DNA of 64,000 nt from assembly GCA_963854835.1 (NCBI GenBank), contig OY978526.1, positions 27,207,073-27,271,072 of the forward strand. The letters run 5' to 3'. This DNA is from Megamerina dolium (taxonomy: Eukaryota > Arthropoda > Insecta > Diptera > Megamerinidae). Below are positions 11,460-20,879 of this stretch, piece by piece (the stretch's first letter is position 1; each line of letters starts with the position of its first letter). The position numbers and the translations under genes are program-made. The notes beneath the pieces are model-generated. The model made no database searches, was not told the DNA's origin, and worked only from the letters and a program-made list of their open reading frames with translations.

Positions 11460-11748
11460 ATGATGAATATGAAAGTGTTTACAATTTTTGCTATTAGCAT
11501 GATTATCTTCTCAGTAGGATTCGCTTATGCCGATTGGTTGGACGATTTCAATGATGGAACAGTAAGTACAAAAAAAAATCGATAATTTCAAACTAAAGCT
11601 ACAAATATCAATATTCTTTTAGAATCGTGTACTGGCTACGGTAAAAGAAAATGCTGCGAAAATTGATCAAGTAGCAAATAATGTAGATGCTATTGGAAAA
11701 ATTTTACGAACCCTAGATCCTGATTCGAATGAAGATGGTAGTGAATAA
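11460..11748 (+). CDS. Acidic cecropin-architecture secreted peptide (copy 1)
   Basis: Exons 11460..11561 (34 codons) and 11623..11748 (41 codons plus stop), phase-0 intron; 75 aa. Residues 1-24 look like a signal peptide (MMNMKVFTIFAISMIIFSVG, then FAYA). The mature part starts DWLDDFNDGT, then NRVLATVKENAAKIDQVANN, and ends in an acidic tail rich in D and E. Signal length, exon-1 length, intron phase and the xWLxx start match the cecropins exactly. Charge is reversed: about 12 acidic against 5 basic residues in the mature part. It is probably a diverged cecropin paralogue; D. melanogaster andropin is another cecropin-linked non-canonical peptide, but the sequence is not obviously that one. 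Function is unknown: partner peptide, male-tract peptide or weak antimicrobial are all possible. Confidence 0.8.
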
Positions 11749-13080
11749 AAATGATAGAAAATTGAAGGATTCACCATAATCTAACATTTTATTCCTAGTG
11801 ACCTGTATATATTCCCATTTATGTTGACAACATATGCTGCAAAATTTGATTTAATATTTCTACAATATTTCGAGAATTAAGACTAGGAACTAATTTTCAT
11901 ATCTTTTATGTTTAAGCTGTTGTATATTATAGAAAAATAAATTATTAAAAATTGTATTTACTAAAAACATACAAAACATTAGGATTTTTTCTATGAAAAT
12001 AACAACAAAGATATCATGATAAAAGAACAATTGGTAGAGACCTTCTTCACTGAACATTGGTTTGTGGGTAAACATGCTACTAGACTTTTGTCGCAGCTGT
12101 CAACACGACGAAATAGAGAAAATTATTGAATATTTCCTGGAGCTGTGTCACTGGCACATTGTATGTATAACCTATTGTGGAACGATTTCTGGACACAAAC
12201 TTCTGACATGTTAGTGATATTGCACCCAGAAATCCCAGTTATTCTATTCTAGAGAGGAAACGTGGGTAACATCGTGGGCCTAAGTTCGTTTACTCTAGCC
12301 TAAAGTATGCAATTTCACAGTGTCAACAAACAACGTCCCTGCATATTGGACAACACAACCCTTTGACAATTACTCTTTTAAAGTAAGGAAGTTATTTTAT
12401 TTATCTTGAAATCAATATTAACATCAGCAATGTCATCAGGCTGGATAATGAAATTGTTTTATGATATATATAAAATATATATTGATACCTTTAATCTAGC
12501 TTCATGCAATACTTGTCAAAGTTTACACCACAGCCGCATATTCGGTCGAATAGTATAGTCTGCTCAGACTGTACCATACATTTTTGTTTTCTTTCTAATC
12601 ATGTATCGACAAGAAAAAGTTACCAAGTACAAATTTATTCAGGATAGCTCAAAATTGTTAAAGTTTTGTTTTTATATTAAATTATAATGGTTGCATTCAT
12701 ACCAATCTCCTTACTTTGTACGCTCTCGTTTACAAAACTAACTAGAATCAGAAGAGAGGTGTATTCAGAGTTATACATTTTACCGAAATAACAACCAACG
12801 AATTAAAAAGATCAGTGTGAATACAACTAATATTTCGCAATAGAAATTCGATTGTTCATTTGCTAAAGTTTCCAAGGTTATTATATAATAGATATTGTAC
12901 TTCTTAGGCAAATATTAATAATATAGTTCTTTTGTTATATATCGTATTCTTTTTTGAAAATGTTTTTTTGGTATAAAAACACAACTGTTTCTATAAAATA
13001 TATAATACAAAAACAAATAATAATGAATATCAAATTTCAAGTTTCTTTTGTTCAAAAAAAAAGTTTCTGTGTACTTAAGG
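11749..13080. other. Intergenic, nothing recognised
   Basis: AT-rich DNA with a polyA signal near 11935. The short ORFs inside (11890-12075, 12915-13172) lack recognisable features. Confidence 0.4.
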
Positions 13081-13108
13081 AAATATGGCAACAGCAATGT
13101 AGTGCTTC

Positions 13109-13217
13109 GGTTTTCCCCACACCTAAGTACACTCTTATGTTGTGGTGCAAATTTGAAAGAATACATGTTTAAATGCTATACCTTCCTCGCAGTATTGGTT
13201 CCAATTTGTATATATAG
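13109..13217 (+). promoter_or_regulatory. Lysine-tail gene 1 promoter
   Basis: GGTTTTCCCC (reverse complement GGGGAAAACC) lies at 13109-13118, about 178 bp before the ATG. A TATATATAG box lies near 13209-13217. The motif and its surroundings (CCCACACCTAAGTACACTC) are conserved in the second copy at 28946-28955. Confidence 0.55.
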
Positions 13218-13295
13218 ACTTCAGAAACTTCTTGCAACATCAGTAACAGTTTGAGATCAGACCCTCAACTCTACACTACCTCAAAAACAAGAAAA

Positions 13296-13748
13296 ATGTT
13301 TTCAATTAAGCAGTCTATCGTTATCGCTTCCTTTCTAGTAGGAGTACTTTTCGTTGGAACTCAAGCTAATCCAGATTTTGAGAATGCCCAAAACGCAATC
13401 GAAGGCGCAACTGGTAGCATTGATACTATTTCCGAAGCTATTAAAAGCGGCAATACCGTTGAGGCTATAGGTGGAGCATTGAGTGGTGCTTTAGCCCTCA
13501 AGAATATTATAGATGAGACTGTTGGAACAGACACACTGATAAAAGGCATATCTAGCGTAGGAAAGCTTATCTCAAAACAGTTTAACAAGAAGAACGACAA
13601 AAATAACAAAGACAAGGATGGAAATAAAAGCAGTACTAAGAAGGAAAAGAAAAGTAAGAAGAAGCTGGAAAAGAAAAGTAAGAAGAAGATTACTAAGAAA
13701 AGTAGCGACAGAAAGAGCAAACGTAAAAGCACCAAACGGTTTGGATAG
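13296..13748 (+). CDS. Secreted protein with lysine-rich tail (copy 1)
   Basis: Intronless ORF of 150 aa. Upstream in-frame codons exist, but the ATG at 13296 starts a good signal peptide (MFSIKQSIVIASFLVGVLFV, then GTQA). Residues about 25-95 are small and amphipathic with many Gly, Ala and Ile and a net acidic character. Residues about 96-150 are strongly basic, dominated by Lys with Ser, Asn and Thr (for example KKEKKSKKKLEKKSKKK), ending KRFG. The family is not recognised. Its place inside the cecropin cluster, its kappaB-like promoter and its duplication together with the acidic gene suggest an induced humoral effector, but that is inference. Confidence 0.75.
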   Translation: MFSIKQSIVIASFLVGVLFVGTQANPDFENAQNAIEGATGSIDTISEAIKSGNTVEAIGGALSGALALKNIIDETVGTDTLIKGISSVGKLISKQFNKKNDKNNKDKDGNKSSTKKEKKSKKKLEKKSKKKITKKSSDRKSKRKSTKRFG

Positions 13749-14149
13749 ACTTGTAATTGAAAACAAGTACTTTTCAAAAACATCATAAACAAACAATTTT
13801 TATTATTTTATTTTACTTTAAAATGTCCAAAAATAATTATTGTAAATTGTTTTTTGCATCACTTCGAAATAAACTATGTGAATTTTCTTGAAGGCGACCA
13901 TACTATTTCTATAACAAATTTCTAACTTTTAGCTAAATTGTAAAGTAGTCAAGTATAAACTAAAATGGGAACCTCTTAAAAGGACTCCCAGACAAATATT
14001 AAATTTTGGTAAAAAAAAAAACTGAAAAGAAAGTGGGAGTAATTTTTTTATGCTTTCTGCCAAATTTTATATTTTTCTCTAAGACAGATAGTCGAAATTT
14101 TGCTCCATATAATTTAACCTACATACATAGACATTATGATAATGATGAT
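13749..14149. other. 3' flank of lysine-tail gene
   Basis: Contains a polyA signal near 13868. No further gene is recognised. Confidence 0.35.
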
Positions 14150-14830
14150 TATACTAACCTGCTATTTGTAATTTTAGTATTACGTATCAAAAGAAATTAC
14201 AATATTTAAAAAGGTGATTTTTATTTTTTGTGCGAGATAATTCCATGAACAATTTTCATTCATAAAATTGCTACAATTTTTTTTTAAGCAGCTCTTGTGG
14301 TTGCTGTTTGAATCATTGATCATTACGTCGATGCATTCTCTTCGCTATGGTTTCTGTACATTTTATATACTCGTAAGTATATATTATAGCTTGTGTTTAT
14401 AGCTTGTACGTATTTATAAATTTTTTTATAGAAATATAGTAACTACGTCACGATGCTGTTCACTAGAAAAACGTAAAGCATATGGTGATCAATTTAATTA
14501 ATTATTCAATTTTAGATATTAGTGGATTCATATGTGTGTAGGATTTAGTATGGCTATTAGTATTTAAAATTGAAATTTTCGCTACTTAGAGTGTGTGTAT
14601 AATTTGATTAAATCTGAAAGAATAAAAAAATATGTAAATATTTTTATTTATGTGCTTACTCTCAAACACTCTATCAAGTATTGAATAAAGTACGGATTTT
14701 TAAGTCTTCGATTCGAGAAAATTCCTCCACACTTCTACATTTCTATTGAAATAAAAATCGATCAATCATTCAAGTATTTTTGGTGATATTTAAAATACAA
14801 TCATTTCTTGGTAATTTGTTTAAATTACCT
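14150..14830 (+). repeat. Triplicated non-coding module, copy 2
   Basis: Same block order as 6480-7200: ATTTAAAAAGGTGATTTTTA at about 14205, GAATCATTGATCATTA near 14311, TTCACTAGAAAAA near 14459, and CGAGAAAATTCC near 14714. There is no conserved ORF. Confidence 0.5.
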
Positions 14831-15220
14831 TTTCAATATTAATTCATTTCTCATCGACGAAAAACCATAAAGAAAAAATTTACATATAGCAGTGACGTAG
14901 CAAGGAGGATGGGGGATAGATTCACCTTGGCCGATGGACATGTTAAAAATGAAAAATAATAATATAGACGCTTAAAAATAATTTATTAAAAATTTATTCG
15001 TATACATCTTTTTCATCTTTGCAAAAACCCTGGCCACGCCATTGACAAATAGCCAGTTATCGAATACGAATAATATTCGATAAATTTTAATAACAAGCTT
15101 TCAAATAAAAGTAACTGAAGTTAACTAATACGTAAGAGTTTCTATGAGTTTTTGCTCATATTTGTGATCAGGAATGTAGAGAGTGGAAAACGCGTTAGAA
15201 AAGCTATGTATCAATTGCAC
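14831..15220. other. Intergenic, nothing recognised
   Basis: AT-rich. No gene or bounded repeat is seen. Confidence 0.35.
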
Positions 15221-15221
15221 T

Positions 15222-15565
15222 ATGCCACAATTTGAGGGTTATTATATCGGGGTGAACTAAACCAGTCTCAAACGATAGAATGTGATTTCAGTAACAAAAG
15301 CCATAATCACTTTCTGCTACCTACGTCACGATTTTTGTACAGCGGTTTAAAATATTTCTTCTTCGGTCAAAAGTAGAATTATGGAATTTGTATGTAATTC
15401 ATATGTAAAATTACATTTAGTTCATATCTTCCGACACCCATATTAAAATATTCCGGGAAAATTTTAATCTTTTAATTACCACCTGTATGGGTCATTTTGG
15501 GACTTTTTTCGAAGAATACATTAAAAGTCAACATTTGGGAGGACTTCAAGGGCCAAGGTCTTAGA
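15222..15565. repeat. Direct repeat, left copy
   Basis: Diverged direct repeat of 16124-16482, about 900 bp away. Shared blocks include ATGCCACAA, TGAGGGTTATT, CAAACCAGTCTCAAA-like sequence, CATATGTAAAATTACA and TACCACCTGTATGG. The two could be remnants of terminal repeats of a retroelement or a tandem duplication. No coding domain is recognised between them. Confidence 0.5.
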
Positions 15566-16123
15566 CAAAAATATTCTCCAGAAAACTAAAGATTATCAAA
15601 GACAAATAACTTATACGACTTATATGTAACATCTAAAAAAACGAATTAAGATTTAAGGTACCCTATTTTTAAACATCTATTGCACCGTGTGTGCTTCAGC
15701 GGGGAGCGAGTGGGAATGCCGTTGGGCTTGCTGCTATGTGGTGCACTTGCCTAGAGTCGTTTGGGTGGTTGTTACTATAAATAACACGTCTTTCTTCACT
15801 TTGTCACAAATGAAATATCTCGCACTGTCTTTTAAATTATTTATTTATTAAATATATTTAAATTAAATATTTATTATTTAATAGAATACGGGAGGAAAAT
15901 GTCGCGCACTGCTTTGTTTAGGGAGTTGATCAACAATATAATGATATATAAAAATGGAAAGTGAAAAGTAAAAAGAAAAGATCGGGAGAGCGAGAGAGAG
16001 AAAAGGCGGGAGAGTGAAAAATAGCGAGACGAAATAGAATTCAATTAGGGTTGCTAACCCTTGGAAACTTTATACGGGCAGTGCGCGACACACGTCTTCT
16101 GGCGTAGACAGTGTGATAGCTTC
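15566..16123. other. Spacer between direct repeats
   Basis: Unlike its surroundings it has a G/C-richer patch (15715-15790) and a purine-rich patch (15960-16030). No ORF of note is seen. Confidence 0.35.
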
Positions 16124-16482
16124 ATGCCACAATCATTGAGGGTTATTGTCTCGGAGGTGAACCAAACCAGTCTCAAATAATAGCATTTGAATTCAGTAAT
16201 AAAAGTCCTTATCACTTTCTCCTCCACTACGTTACAATTTTTTTTTACAGTGGTTTAAAATTTGGCTTTTTCTGTCAAAAATAGAATCATGAAATTTGAA
16301 CAATCATATGTAAAATTACAATTAGGATAATTCTTGTCTTCGGACACTTATATTAGAAATTTCCAAGGATTTGTTTCTCGTGACGTTTTAATCCTCTAGC
16401 TACCACCTGTATGGTTCCTTTTTGACATTTTTTATATGTGTTAGAGATTTTTAGAGAAAAGTTCAAAAATGACCAAGGTCTG
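16124..16482. repeat. Direct repeat, right copy
   Basis: Partner of 15222-15565. Both end near a CCAAGGTCT block. A weak minus-strand ORF (16488-16718) next to it has no recognised domain. Confidence 0.5.
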
Positions 16483-16837
16483 ACTGCCTATAAAGCCATG
16501 ATGACATTTTTTGGGATCGTTTTTCTCGGCTTCTTTTTCTCATCGATTGCCTTGAAAACGGTATAATGATCATCGGCGCATAAAATGGAGAGCTGTTGAA
16601 TTGATTCAACGCCGATTTGAACTTCATCCAACACATTTTCCTCCAGATTTAGTACCCTACTAATATTTCCTGATACGAAACATGAAAAAATGTCTCTGCG
16701 ATAAGAGATTTGGGTCACCTGTGAAACTCTCGACTATTTTAGTTGCCTCGTGGAATCGTTTTTTTTTTTTTTTTTGGAAATTGGTCAAAGTATATCGAGC
16801 TAAAAGGAGATTTTGTCGAAAATCTTTTTTTTACAGA

Positions 16838-16950
16838 ATAGAGCAAGAAGAATCTTTTCGATATTAAAGCTGTGCTTCAACCGGGGATTGAACTCACGGA
16901 CTACAGATCAGAAGACCAACGCACTAACCACTGAGCTACGGCACCCATTT
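16838..16950 (-). mobile_element. SINE family A, tRNA-head fragment
   Basis: Minus-strand head GGGTGCCGTAGCTCAGTGG with a clear A-box, then GGCCTTCTGATCTGTAG-like sequence, a B-box near GAGTTCAATCCC and CGGTTGAAGCA. The body stops after about 110 bp. This is the best-preserved tRNA head in the window. Confidence 0.75.
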
Positions 16951-16991
16951 ATATTACATTGTGTTAATATTGAATATATTTCGTGTGGCAT

Positions 16992-17090
16992 TAACCTCTC
17001 AAAATAGCTGCAACATTTGCTACCTGTTTAGTGATTGAAATTACCTAAATGGATGCATCTCTGGTGCATCTAACGACAACTCGCTGCAAG
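16992..17090 (-). pseudogene. Relic cecropin second exon
   Basis: Minus-strand sequence after a TTGCAG acceptor-like stretch reads as cecropin exon 2: RVVVRCTRDASI, an in-frame TAG, then VISITKQVANVAAILRG and a stop. Exon length and flanking layout match the intact genes, but the initial Glu codon is not kept and the TAG would truncate it. The Tc1 element at 17107 sits 16 bp upstream in the former intron. A convincing first exon is not found beyond the element. Confidence 0.75.
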
Positions 17091-17106
17091 CATACATTTC
17101 AATATA

Positions 17107-18757
17107 CAGTGGCTCACAGCTTATTTCGTACAGTGTATATATTTTTATGTACATGGCTGTAACATCGAAACTAAAAAACTTATCAATAAGTTTTGAATGT
17201 AGATGTCTATGTATGTGTTTAGTAAACCTAATAAGAAAACGGGGAACCCCAAAAATTGTTCTTTTTGTCATGCAAGAGAGAAAAACTATTGATCAGCTGA
17301 TTTTCAGCTCACATCTTATTTCGTACACAAACTTCAATGTAAGTAAGTTTCATTCTGCCGCGCAGTTACAAAGTTTTTTTGAATTGTATGAGTTTTTGGA
17401 CCCTTTTAACTATTATAACAATTTTTATTATTATTATTTTAAATAGTTAAAGTGCTGTAAATTAAACATTTAGCGTTATGGGTCGTCGTACAACGATGGA
17501 ACAGCGTAAACTGGTAATTAACCATTTTAGGAAAGGTCAGAGTGTGCGAAAAATTGCTGAAATGACAAATTTAAGTGCCTCAACTGTCCAATACATCATT
17601 CAACGCTTCGTTCGCGAAAATCGGTTGGAGAACAAGGGCAGAGAAGCACCTAATAAGATTTTCAACGCTTCAGACGAGCGTTATATTGTACGAAAAATTA
17701 AGAAAAATCCAAAGTTATCCGCTCCGAAGTTGGCTGCAGAGGTTCAGCGTGAAATAGGAAAATCATCCAGTGCTGAAACTGTCCGACGTGTGCTGCGCAA
17801 TCATGACTTGAACGGTCGAGTAGCCCGAAAGAAACCATTCATTTCGAAAATGAATATACAACGCCGACTTGACTTCGCCAAAGAGCATATTATTAATACT
17901 CCTGCGTTCTGGAATACCGTTATTTTCGCGGATGAGTCTAAGTTTAATATTTTTGGCTCGGACGGAATGTCATATGTTTGGCGTAAAGCGAATACCGAGC
18001 TAAACAAGGAGAACCTTAAGCCCACAGTGAAGCATGGTGGCGGTAGCGTGATGGTTTGGGCCTGTATGTCAGCAGGCGGAGTAGGTGAATTGGTTTTTAT
18101 TGAGGAAACAATGGACAAAATGAAGTACCTCGAGATTCTGAAAAACAATTTACTTCAAAGTGCAGACAAACTGGGTTTGCGGGAAGAATTTCGGTACTAC
18201 CAAGATAATGACCCAAAACATAAATCTGGGATTGTGCAATCTTGGCTTATTTGGAACTGCCCACACTTGATGTCTCCACCACCACAGTCACCTGACATGA
18301 ATGTGATTGAAAATCTTTGGTCTATTTTGGACAATAAAATAAGAACACACAAGATTTCTAATAAGCAAGACCTAAAGAAGGTACTGATGGAAGAATGGAA
18401 AAAAATCACACCAGACATCACTCAAAAATTGGTGGATTCAATGCCAAATAGACTCCAGGCTGTCATTAACGCTAAGGGATGTCAACTAAATATTAAAATC
18501 AACTTACTTTGTTTTTAGTTTGAACTTAAAGAGACTGTACGAAATAAGCTGTGACATGAATTTTCCTATTTTTTTCTTATTTTATTTTTTTATAGTGTCA
18601 AACACTAAAATTTTGAAAAAGTAAATTTTGGAAAATAAAAAACAAACCTTCCTTTCTAAAATGGCATTTATATTTTGTTCATATTTTTGCTATATTAGGA
18701 ATTACGACTGCAGCAATTTTTAAACTGTCACTGTACGAAATAAGCTGGGAGCCACTG
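17107..18757 (+). mobile_element. Tc1-family transposon with IR/DR ends, apparently intact
   Basis: The 1651-bp element is flanked by TA at 17105-17106 and 18758-18759. Outer ends are CAGTGGCTCACAGCTTATTT and its near-perfect complement. A second copy of the TTATTTCGTAC motif lies about 200 bp inside each end (near 17314 and 18531), the IR/DR layout of Tc1 elements such as Minos-like and S-like families. The transposase ORF is open. It is inserted in the intron of a dead cecropin. Confidence 0.9.
17478..18518 (+). CDS. Tc1-family transposase, DD34E
   Basis: 346 aa. N-terminal paired-type helix-turn-helix DNA-binding region (residues about 5-115, with GQSVRKIAEMTNLSASTVQY), then the DDE domain. 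Catalytic residues are visible: D152 in FADESKFN, D243 in YYQDNDPKH and E278 in NVIENLW, with 34 residues between the last two. GGGSVMVW, the conserved glycine-rich box, is present. No stop or frameshift is seen, so the enzyme could be active. It would bind the element's inverted repeats and move it by cut and paste into TA sites. Length is typical of the family (about 340 aa). Confidence 0.92.
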   Translation: MGRRTTMEQRKLVINHFRKGQSVRKIAEMTNLSASTVQYIIQRFVRENRLENKGREAPNKIFNASDERYIVRKIKKNPKLSAPKLAAEVQREIGKSSSAETVRRVLRNHDLNGRVARKKPFISKMNIQRRLDFAKEHIINTPAFWNTVIFADESKFNIFGSDGMSYVWRKANTELNKENLKPTVKHGGGSVMVWACMSAGGVGELVFIEETMDKMKYLEILKNNLLQSADKLGLREEFRYYQDNDPKHKSGIVQSWLIWNCPHLMSPPPQSPDMNVIENLWSILDNKIRTHKISNKQDLKKVLMEEWKKITPDITQKLVDSMPNRLQAVINAKGCQLNIKINLLCF

Positions 18758-18759
18758 TA

Positions 18760-19205
18760 TATACAAATTACTTATAGGTATATGACTTAATATTGGGTAT
18801 GGAAATTAATAATTTACATCCTTTTGGCGTCACTTTTTTCACTTTGCCCAATATACTCTTATAAGGTCGGTATTAGGTAAAAGGAATAGAATATTCTTAA
18901 AATTTGTTGCAGTTCATTTTGAATTTCCTTCAACACATATTTCTATATATGTATGCTAATATTGCTCTGATTTTATATACAATATATAAGTAGGCACCTA
19001 AATAATATAAAACAAATTTAAATTTCTTTAATTTTAAAAACATTTTATTTATGTATAAAGAATTTAATTCATAGTTGTATTTATGTAATTTCTATATACA
19101 ATTTAAATTTAATTTAGATTAAATAGGAACAAATAAATTAATATACAGTAATTATAATAATATCAAGCTTTTAAATATATATTTATAATAAGTGAATAAT
19201 TGAAT
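18760..19205. other. Intergenic between Tc1 element and cecropin copy 4
   Basis: AT-rich. A stretch near 18826-18850 weakly resembles a reversed cecropin exon 1 (CTTTGCCCAATAT) but is too diverged to call. The region before 19206 holds the cecropin 3' untranslated region. Confidence 0.35.
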
Positions 19206-19478
19206 TTAACCACCTCTCACTGTGGCTGCAACATTTGCTGCTTGCTGTGCAATGCCAATTGTCTGAATGGTGGCATCTCTGGTATGTTGAACAACACGTT
19301 CCTGTAAATATTCCAAAAAAATGTATAATATAAAAACAAGTTCTTCCGTACTATTATTGAATATTGATTCACTTACAGCTTTTTTGCCCAATTTCTTTAA
19401 CCATCCAGCTTCTGTTTGTCCAGCAAATACAACGAGGATTGCAATTGCAATAAAAATGTAAATTTTATTGAAGTTCAT
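19206..19478 (-). CDS. Cecropin (copy 4)
   Basis: Exons 19478..19377 and 19301..19206 on the minus strand, GTAAGT donor, phase 0; 65 aa. Signal [20 protein letters not shown] then QTEA. Mature [30 protein letters not shown], ending ATVRGG. The IG variant in exon 2 is shared only with the copy at 22890. It would be a secreted antibacterial peptide. Confidence 0.95.
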   Translation of the reverse strand: MNFNKIYIFIAIAILVVFAGQTEAGWLKKLGKKAVSESIFNNSTEELVFILYIFLEYLQERVVQHTRDATIQTIGIAQQAANVAATVRGG

Positions 19479-19586
19479 ATTGTTGATTTGATTGTTGAAA
19501 TACTAAAACTTGCGATCACTTCTGTTTGTGTTGTTATTTGCTTCAGATTCAAGCTATTTTTGATGATCTGTTGTTATCTGTGAATC

Positions 19587-19739
19587 GTTTTTATACAGAC
19601 AAATGTCTTCATAGCTATAACGGTTGCCGTAGTATTATCAATTAATGAATGAATTATACGGGGAAATACATAATAAGTACAACACACATGTATACATTTA
19701 TTTTCAATTAATCCATGTTGGGGAATTCCGTTTTGAATT
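19587..19739 (-). promoter_or_regulatory. Cecropin copy 4 promoter: TATA and kappaB-like site
   Basis: Minus-strand TATAAAAAC at 19587-19595. GGAATTCCCC (GGGGAATTCC on the plus strand) lies at 19730-19739, about 252 bp before the ATG. Confidence 0.65.
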
Positions 19740-19839
19740 TTGTATTTGTTTGTATTTGCATTTCTTTTTGTTCTATATTGATAAGCATTAATCTCGAAAG
19801 TACATTTCATTTTCCAAAAATATCAAATTCATTAAATAC

Positions 19840-20231
19840 CTAATAAATACCTTCATAAACGATTTTCAAGGGTGATGAATGCAAATATTTTGTTTTGTAG
19901 GATACATATGGATAATTTTACATTTGAGTACATTTATTTCTATACCTATTGCAATTTGTTCATATTTTTTTGTTTTGTTTTTTTTTTTTTCAAAAAATTA
20001 CTGCTTAAAATTTGTATATTTCAAATGTAAATAATACTGCACGCTTTGTACACAAATAGGTCTGCTTTTAAAATATAAACATTTCATGATATTTTGTTTT
20101 TAACTTAATTTTATTATTATTGTTACTATTATTTGCACATATACTATATGTACACATATAATTTGTATATTTATTTATTTTTTTGTGAAATCAATCAACA
20201 AAAATAGATATTATATACTAATTGCATCTGC
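19840..20231. other. AT-rich spacer
   Basis: No gene is seen. This would be the upstream region of the cecropin-like copy at 20282, yet no CCCC-ended kappaB-like site like those of its sisters is visible here. Confidence 0.35.
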
Positions 20232-20580
20232 TATAAAAGGAGCAAAATATTAGGCTTTCACATTAGAAAGATATTGAAGTTGAACTATTTCAAACCAAAT
20301 TTTATATTCTATTCGCCATTGTATTGACCTTATACATTGGACAAAGTGAAGCTGGTTGGTTAAAAAAATGGACCAAAAAAGCCGTAAGTTATTATTTTCA
20401 ATATAAAATTGAATAATATACATATGTATATCTGTAAGGAATTATGTATTTGAATATTAATCAACATATATATGTTACTTGCAGGAAGGTGCCGTTCAAC
20501 GCACCAGAGATGCAACCATGAAGGCAATTGAAGTCGCACAAGCTGCAGCTAATGTTGCAGCCACTTTGAAGGGCAAATGA
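20232..20580 (+). pseudogene. Divergent cecropin-like copy without a start codon
   Basis: A TATAAAAGG box lies at 20232-20240. Exon 1 is readable to 20383 with a GTAAGT donor; exon 2 is 20485..20580, ending GGC AAA TGA. The signal-like part (FYILFAIVLTLYIGQ, then SEA) leads into GWLKKWTKKA and EGAVQRTRDATMKAIEVAQA, then AANVAATLKGK. The whole mature peptide is open and sites that matter in cecropins are kept. No in-frame ATG precedes it: the expected start reads TTG at 20280-20282 in another frame, and the only upstream in-frame limit is a TAG near 20264. It is either a young pseudogene or uses a non-ATG start or an unseen upstream exon. It lacks the upstream kappaB-like site. Confidence 0.7.
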
Positions 20581-20879
20581 TGATAATTGAAATATATACA
20601 ACATTAAAAAAATGTATATTTGATCAACAAAAATATTTCTTTCAAAATAAATTCTTCGCAATAGATCCTAATTTATTGTAGTTTTTCATTTATTTATAAT
20701 AATAGAGTCGTCTACATAATTCATACACTTTTTCATAAATCACATTGAATATTAAGTTTTTTGTGTGCATTTTAAATCATCAAAAAAAATTTAATTGGTT
20801 GTTCTTAACAATTTGTGAAGTTCATTCGAAAGTATTCCCAAGAACTAGTTGAATTTCAAATACCATGACAATATGTATT

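Noticed and set aside
13361..13792. Minus-strand Leu/Phe-rich ORFs opposite the lysine-tail genes (also 28275-28689 plus)
   Set aside because: They are antisense shadows: Lys codons AAG/AAA read as Leu/Phe on the other strand. The sense frame has the signal peptide and conservation between copies.
16488..16718. 76-codon minus-strand ORF beside the direct repeats
   Set aside because: No domain recognised, and no second copy next to the other repeat.
18826..18870. Possible first exon of the relic cecropin beyond the Tc1 element
   Set aside because: Only about 12 bases look alike and the reading frame, signal and donor cannot be followed.
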